Assembly: GCF_040499845.1 (NCBI RefSeq)
Contig: NZ_CP159342.1
Coordinates: 5,766,001 to 5,830,000, forward strand
From: Micromonospora sp. CCTCC AA 2012012
Lineage (GTDB): Bacteria; Actinomycetota; Actinomycetes; Mycobacteriales; Micromonosporaceae
DNA length: 64,000 nucleotides
Reading direction: 5' to 3'
Shown: one piece after another, positions 60,146 through 64,000 of the stretch
How positions within the stretch are numbered: the stretch's first letter is position 1
How the letters are laid out: every line of letters starts with the position of its first letter
Program-made: the position numbers and the translations under genes
The notes under the pieces: generated by a model
What the model was told of the DNA's origin: nothing
Database searches by the model: none
The model's input: the letters and a program-made list of their open reading frames with translations, nothing else

Positions 60146-61426
60146 TCACCAGTCCCGCAGCGCGGCGAGCAGGCGGTCGACGTCGGCGACGGTGCTGCCC
60201 AGGCCGATGCTCGCCCGCAGCGCGGTGGGCGGCAGGTCCCGCCGGCCGCTGCGCGCGGCGGCCTCGGTGAGCAGCCGCCGGGCCAGCGGGTGGGCGCAGA
60301 ACAGCCCGTCCCGCAGCCCGATCCGGTGCTCGGCGGCGAGCCGGGCGGCCACCTCGGCGGAGTCCCGGCCGGCGACCACGAACGAGACGATGCCCACCCG
60401 GGGTGCGTCGGGGCCGAAGGTCCGCAGCTCCACGACGTGCGGCAGGGCCGCCAGCCCGTCCCGCAGCCGGGTCAGCAGCGCCTGCTCGCGGGCGTGCAGC
60501 GCGGGCCGGTCCGCCTCGGTGAGCGCCGCGCAGACCGCCGCCAGGGCCACCGCGCCGAGCAGGTTGGGCGTGCCCGCCTCGTGCCGGGCCGGGCCGGTGC
60601 TCCACCGCACCTCGTGGGTGCCCGCGCCGACGTGGCTGGTCGCCCCGCCGCCGATCAGGTACGGCGGTGCCGCGTCCAACCAGTCGCCGCGCCCCACCAG
60701 GACGCCCGCGCCGAACGGCGCGTACAGCTTGTGGCCGGAGAGCGCCAGGTAGTCCACGTCCAGCGCGGTGAGGTCCACCGGGACGTGCGGGGCGAGCTGG
60801 GCGGCGTCCACCACGATCCGGGCGGCGTGCCGGTGCGCCACCCGGGCCAGCTCGGCCACCGGCCAGCGTTCCCCGGTCACGTTGCTCGCCCCGGTCACCG
60901 CGACCAGCACCGGCGGGCCGGCGGGGGTCGGGGCGGGTCGGCCGGCGGGCACCCGGCGCAGCTCGCCGAGGGCGGCGTCCAGCGCGCGTACCGCCTCGGC
61001 CGGGCTGGCCGGCACCGGCAGCCGGACCGAGCCGCGCGGCCAGGGCAGCAGGTTGGCGTGGTGCTCACCGGCGAAGGTGACGACCGTGGTGCCGGCCGGG
61101 AGCGCCCGGGCCAGCAGGTTCAGCGCGTCGGTGGTGTTGCGGGTGAAGACCACGTGGTCGCCGGCCCGCGCGCCGACGAAGTCGCCGACCGTCTGCCGGG
61201 CCCGCTCGTAGGCGAGCGTGCAGCGCCGCGACAGCGCGCCGGCGCCGCGGTGCACGCTGGCGTACCAGGGCAGCAGCTCGGCCACCGCGTCGGCTGCGGC
61301 TCGCGCGCAGGGTGCGCTGGCCGCGTGATCCAGGTTGATCTCACCCGGCACGCCGAGCACGGCGAGTGGGTCGGTCCCGGCCGGGGCCGGGAGGACGGGC
61401 GTCGGGGGTACGAGGGTGACGGTCAC
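60146..61426 (-). CDS. Class V aminotransferase (cysteine-desulfurase-like) under SAM-IV control
   Basis: 426 aa, GTG start with GGAGG 9 bases upstream. INLDHAASAPCARAAADAVA opens a class V fold; PLP lysine is Lys233 in LSGHKLYAPFGAGVL; the DAAQLAPHVPVDLTALDVDY segment holds the cofactor Asp. A Cys in GLFCAHPL (Cys377) sits near, but not clearly equal to, the desulfurase cysteine. The SAM-IV riboswitch in its leader ties it to sulfur/SAM metabolism: a desulfurase-type or a methionine-cycle aminotransferase function are the options. No suf/isc genes are near. Confidence 0.88.
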   Translation of the reverse strand: MTVTLVPPTPVLPAPAGTDPLAVLGVPGEINLDHAASAPCARAAADAVAELLPWYASVHRGAGALSRRCTLAYERARQTVGDFVGARAGDHVVFTRNTTDALNLLARALPAGTTVVTFAGEHHANLLPWPRGSVRLPVPASPAEAVRALDAALGELRRVPAGRPAPTPAGPPVLVAVTGASNVTGERWPVAELARVAHRHAARIVVDAAQLAPHVPVDLTALDVDYLALSGHKLYAPFGAGVLVGRGDWLDAAPPYLIGGGATSHVGAGTHEVRWSTGPARHEAGTPNLLGAVALAAVCAALTEADRPALHAREQALLTRLRDGLAALPHVVELRTFGPDAPRVGIVSFVVAGRDSAEVAARLAAEHRIGLRDGLFCAHPLARRLLTEAAARSGRRDLPPTALRASIGLGSTVADVDRLLAALRDW

Positions 61427-61476
61427 GCCAGCTGCCTCCAGGGTCCTGGGGACCCCGGGGTGTGGGCACCGGGACG

Positions 61477-61598
61477 GGGTCCGCGCTTGCCCAGCACGTT
61501 GTTCGGGCTGGGCCCGGTCATCACCCGGGGCACCCCACCGCGAACTCGACGAGGGTTGCCGGCCAGCAAGCCGGGGCTTCGCGCTGGCACTCGTGACC
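61477..61598 (-). promoter_or_regulatory. SAM-IV riboswitch
   Basis: Read on the minus strand from 61598: GGTCACGAGTGCCAGCG, AAGCCCCGGCTTGCTGG, CCGGCAACCCTC, GCGGTGGGGTGCCCCGGG, TGATGACC, and further on GGGCAAGCGCGGACCC. This follows the mycobacterial SAM-IV aptamer almost base for base, including P1 (GGTCA/TGACC) and the 3' pseudoknot part. A TAAGCT box (61607-61612, minus strand) places the start of transcription at the aptamer's first base. Between aptamer and gene, GGGTCC-CCA-GGACCC and CCAG-GACC-CTGG can pair beside the GGAGG ribosome site, so translation control is plausible. Confidence 0.93.
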
Positions 61599-61663
61599 TG
61601 CCCGGCAGCTTAGCGGTCGGAATGCGGCCGGACCAGTGGGCCCGAGGTGACTACGCTGACCGC

Positions 61664-63109
61664 ATGGCCGACACCCCGCCCGGCGGAGCCCTGCCGCCGC
61701 CGACCGCGCCCGCCGTTCCGCCCGCCGGCGCGCCGGCCCCCCGGATGCCGCTGCGCCGGCTCGGCTGGCGGCGGTTCCTGGCGCTGGCCGCGGTCGTCCT
61801 GGTGATCGCCGCCGGGGCGGTCTTCATGGTGTGGACGCTCGGCGAGAACCTCGGCGCCGAGGCGCTGCTGATCGGCGTGGTCGCGGCGATCCTGCCGGTC
61901 CCGGTGCTGGTCGCCTGTTTCCTCTGGCTCGACCGATACGAGCCGGAGCCGCTGAAATACCTGATCTTCTGCTTCGCCTGGGGTGCCTTCGTCGCCACCG
62001 CGGTCTCGCTCAACGTCAACGAGTTCTTCGCCGGGCAGTTCAAGCACTGGGGCCTGCCGACCGCGCTGACCGCCGTGCTGGTCGCCCCGTTCATCGAGGA
62101 GCTGACCAAGGCGCTCGGGCCGATCCTGCTGCTGGTGTTCCGCCGCCGCGAGTGGTCCGGGGTCACCGACGGCCTGGTCTACTGCGGGCTCTCGGCGGTC
62201 GGCTTCGCGATGGTGGAGAACATCCTCTACCTGGGCGGCTACGGCTACCGGGTCGGCGTCGAGGAGTACGGCCCGGCGACCGGCGCGCGTCAGGTGATCG
62301 CCATCTTCATCGTCCGGATCCTGCTCTTCGGCTTCGCCCACCCGCTCTTCACCTCGATGACCGGGGTGGGGCTCGGGATCAGCGCCCGGGCGGCGGACCG
62401 GCGGCTGCGGATCCTCGCCCCGATCGCCGGCCTGCTGCTGGCGATGATGCTGCACGGCACCTGGAACCTGCTGCCCTCGCTGGCGGCGTCGACCGGCCAG
62501 CCGCTGATCGCGCTCTACGGCTACATCGGCGTGATGGTGCCGATCTTCTTCGGCATGGTCGGGCTGGCGGTCTGGCTGCGCGCCTGGGAGGGGCGGCTCA
62601 CCGAGCGCACCCTGCCGGACTACGTCCGCGCCGGCTGGCTCACCCCGCCGGAGGTGGCGGCGCTGGGCAGTCTCGGCCGGCGGCACGCGGCCCGGACCTG
62701 GGCCCGTCGGGTGGCCGGCGACGGTGGGGTGAAGGCGATGCGCGGCTACCAGTTCGCGGCGACCCGGCTGGCGTTGCTGCGGGACGGGATGCGCCGAGGG
62801 CTGGACCGCAAGCCTGCCGACCGGGACCGGACCGCGCGGGAGGAGCGGGAGCTGCTGGACGCGATCGCCGCGTACCGGGCGTTCTTCGTGGGTCGGGATC
62901 CGCAGGCGCCGGTCGGGGTCTGGGACGGCAACCGCTACCACCTGCGCTTCCCGGACGGGTCGCAGCGGGCCGTGGAGGCGCCCGACGAGCCGGTGGTGCC
63001 GATCCCGGTGGTGCTCGCCCCGCCGCCGCCCCCGGCCTGGCCGGCCGGCTACGGCCCGCCCGGCTGGTACGGCCCGCGCCCGGCCGCACCCTGGCCGCCG
63101 GGCGCCTGA
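61664..63109 (+). CDS. PrsW-family intramembrane metalloprotease
   Basis: 481 aa from ATG 61664; TACGCT at 61652-61657 suggests a leaderless message. About eight membrane helices; the family active-site residues are visible: Glu145-Glu146 in FIEELTKALGP, Glu185 in FAMVENILYLGGYGY, His226 in FAHPLFTSMTGVGLG and His264 in LHGTWNLLPS. PrsW cuts anti-sigma factors inside the membrane in Bacillus. The first 30 residues and last 40 are Pro-rich. It is divergent from the SAM-IV controlled gene. Its target is unknown; no anti-sigma gene is nearby. Confidence 0.88.
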   Translation: MADTPPGGALPPPTAPAVPPAGAPAPRMPLRRLGWRRFLALAAVVLVIAAGAVFMVWTLGENLGAEALLIGVVAAILPVPVLVACFLWLDRYEPEPLKYLIFCFAWGAFVATAVSLNVNEFFAGQFKHWGLPTALTAVLVAPFIEELTKALGPILLLVFRRREWSGVTDGLVYCGLSAVGFAMVENILYLGGYGYRVGVEEYGPATGARQVIAIFIVRILLFGFAHPLFTSMTGVGLGISARAADRRLRILAPIAGLLLAMMLHGTWNLLPSLAASTGQPLIALYGYIGVMVPIFFGMVGLAVWLRAWEGRLTERTLPDYVRAGWLTPPEVAALGSLGRRHAARTWARRVAGDGGVKAMRGYQFAATRLALLRDGMRRGLDRKPADRDRTAREERELLDAIAAYRAFFVGRDPQAPVGVWDGNRYHLRFPDGSQRAVEAPDEPVVPIPVVLAPPPPPAWPAGYGPPGWYGPRPAAPWPPGA

Positions 63110-63130
63110 CCCGCCGGTGGCGGGCCCGGC

Positions 63131-63298
63131 TCAGGTCATCAGGCCGGTGAGGAAGTCGCCGAGGCCCTGGGCCATGGCCATCAGCAGCCCGCCGATCGCC
63201 TTGAACAGCTGCGCCGCGCCGTCCGGCCGGAACGCCATGAAGTAGATCAGGAACGCGACGCTTCCCCAGGTCAGCAGCTTCTTGACGAATACCGGCAT
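63131..63298 (-). CDS. Small membrane protein, 55 aa
   Basis: 55 aa from ATG 63298, preceded by CCTGGGGAGGGACC. One clear membrane helix (LLTWGSVAFLIYFMAF) and an amphipathic C-terminal helix (LFKAIGGLLMAMAQGLGDFL). No family recognised, but the good ribosome site supports it. It lies downstream of the GroES-like gene on the same strand. Confidence 0.65.
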   Translation of the reverse strand: MPVFVKKLLTWGSVAFLIYFMAFRPDGAAQLFKAIGGLLMAMAQGLGDFLTGLMT

Positions 63299-63365
63299 GG
63301 TCCCTCCCCAGGGCGCGCTGGAGATGCCTGGCTTCCCGCCGGGCAGCAGCGCAAACGGCGGGGAG

Positions 63366-63704
63366 CTACAGGTAGAGGCCGGTGGAACCGGTCTCCACGC
63401 GTTCGGCGGCCACCGCGTGCACGTCGCGCTCGCGCAGCAGGACGTACGCCTTGCCGTGCAGTTCGACCTCGGAGCGCTCGTCGGGGTCGAAGAGCACCCG
63501 GTCACCGACGACGACGGCGCGGACGTGCGGGCCGACCCCGACGGCGGTCGCCCAGGCCAGGCGCTTGCCCACGGCCGCGGTGGCCGGGATGACGATGCCG
63601 GCGGTGGAGCGGCGCTCGCCCTCGCTGCCCTCCAACCGCACCAGTACGCGGTCGTGCAGCATGCGGATCGGCAGGCCGGAGTCGAGGTTCTGGTCGGCGG
63701 TCAC
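63366..63704 (-). CDS. GroES-family co-chaperone paralogue
   Basis: 112 aa. IRMLHDRVLVRLEGSEGERR followed by STAGIVIPATAAVGKRLAWA is the GroES/Cpn10 roof-less barrel start with the mobile loop; GPHVRAVVVGDRVLFDPDER and VELHGKAYVLLRERDVHAVA complete it. It differs from housekeeping GroES in having extra residues at both ends, and it is about 13 kb from groEL2 and without a CIRCE element. It may serve a specialised GroEL or be a non-chaperonin Cpn10-like protein. Confidence 0.85.
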   Translation of the reverse strand: MTADQNLDSGLPIRMLHDRVLVRLEGSEGERRSTAGIVIPATAAVGKRLAWATAVGVGPHVRAVVVGDRVLFDPDERSEVELHGKAYVLLRERDVHAVAAERVETGSTGLYL

Positions 63705-63860
63705 GCCGGAGACGGTACCCCGTCGCCCGGGGCGGACCGGCCGGTGGTTACGCGATGGCGCCCCTGGGCAATGTGGCGGAACCGCCCTACGGTGAGGCGG
63801 TCCGACGTATCCTGGCTCCCCGTCTTTCTCGGTGGGCCGGTTCTGTTGCAGGAGGTGCGC

Positions 63861-64000
63861 TTGAGCCGCTTCGAGCGGGTACGCGGACGGCTCCGCCGCG
63901 CGTACGAGTCCGGACGCGAGTCGGTGCGGGCGGACCGGCGGGACGTCAACGACGCGCCCGACGAGCCCCGGGTGGCCTCGCCGGCCACGCCGGGCCCGGT
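63861..64000 (+). CDS. Partial gene, 5' end only, cut by window edge
   Basis: A frame starts at TTG 63861 directly after a very good ribosome site (AGGAGGTGCGC) and runs to the window edge without a stop (46 codons). The product begins SRFERVRGRLRRAYESGRES and continues VRADRRDVNDAPDEPRV, basic then acidic, with no signal peptide. The family cannot be told from this much. Confidence 0.6.
   Translation, partial: MSRFERVRGRLRRAYESGRESVRADRRDVNDAPDEPRVASPATPGP

Noticed and set aside
63701..63988. 95-codon minus-strand frame at the right edge
   Set aside because: Ser/Arg/Thr-rich shadow opposite a frame with an excellent AGGAGGT ribosome site; overlaps the promoter region of the GroES-like gene.

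Overview
The window is 64 kb of very GC-rich actinobacterial chromosome. Tight operons with 4-base start/stop overlaps, GTG/TTG starts, many apparently leaderless genes (a TANNNT box 7-10 bases before the start codon), an actinobacterial-type gas vesicle cluster, a conservon, CIRCE-controlled groEL without groES, and a SAM-IV riboswitch all fit a filamentous actinomycete. Micromonosporaceae (Micromonospora-like) is my best guess, from protein style only. I see no insertion sequence, integrase, phage gene, tRNA, rRNA or CRISPR array.

Layout. 1-11 kb: an edge-truncated membrane protein; adhE behind a Rex-like operator; a carotenoid-desaturase-like FAD enzyme; a pyrimidine-dimer glycosylase-like protein; a two-RCK channel-like protein; an amino-acid permease; a PAP2 phosphatase; and a DUF4032 protein. 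11-15 kb: an amino-sugar operon (SIS deaminase/isomerase, ROK kinase, nagA) divergent from a DeoR repressor, with repeated operator-like motifs between them. 15-20 kb: an ABC ATPase/permease pair, a DUF3263 regulator, a PP2C-like phosphatase and a GNAT enzyme. 20-25.5 kb: a ten-gene gas vesicle operon behind a sigma-B-like promoter, facing a CDC48-like AAA ATPase. 28-34 kb: a conservon (CvnA-B-C-D) with an extra membrane sensor gene upstream and a repeat-bearing gene downstream. 34.6-38.4 kb: a secreted hydrolase fused to an ABC ATPase, with its permease. 38.4-41.2 kb: a lipoprotein, DoxX, and a divergent ArsR/EamA pair with two matching operators. 41.3-42.8 kb: a SAM-I riboswitch and threonine synthase. 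43.0-43.13 kb: a promoter, structured RNA and terminator that look like an undescribed small RNA or leader. 43-48 kb: GNAT enzymes, paaN, a cold shock protein and a membrane protein. 48-50 kb: two CIRCE elements and groEL2. 50-58 kb: GNAT, a polytopic membrane subtilase, glpD, a lipoprotein and a GlcD-like oxidase. 58-64 kb: DUF4031, an HD hydrolase, a FUSC-type membrane protein, a class V aminotransferase under a SAM-IV riboswitch, a PrsW-like protease, a GroES-like paralogue and an edge-truncated gene.

How genes work together. The SIS, ROK and NagA enzymes form a route from N-acetylglucosamine to fructose-6-phosphate, probably controlled by the divergent DeoR protein. The gas vesicle genes supply shell proteins (GvpA/J/S) and assembly factors (F, G, K, L, O, and Y/Z-like); no gvpN is seen, so the neighbouring AAA ATPase is a candidate partner. 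The conservon proteins should form a membrane sensor-G-protein complex. Two different SAM riboswitch classes, 20 kb apart, tie threonine synthase and an aminotransferase to the methionine/SAM pool.

The most promising unexplained items are the small RNA/leader at 43011-43131, the hydrolase-ABC fusion at 34606-37476, the gas vesicle/AAA ATPase pairing, the extended conservon and the long intergenic inverted repeats. All functional calls come from motif recognition by eye; no search was run.
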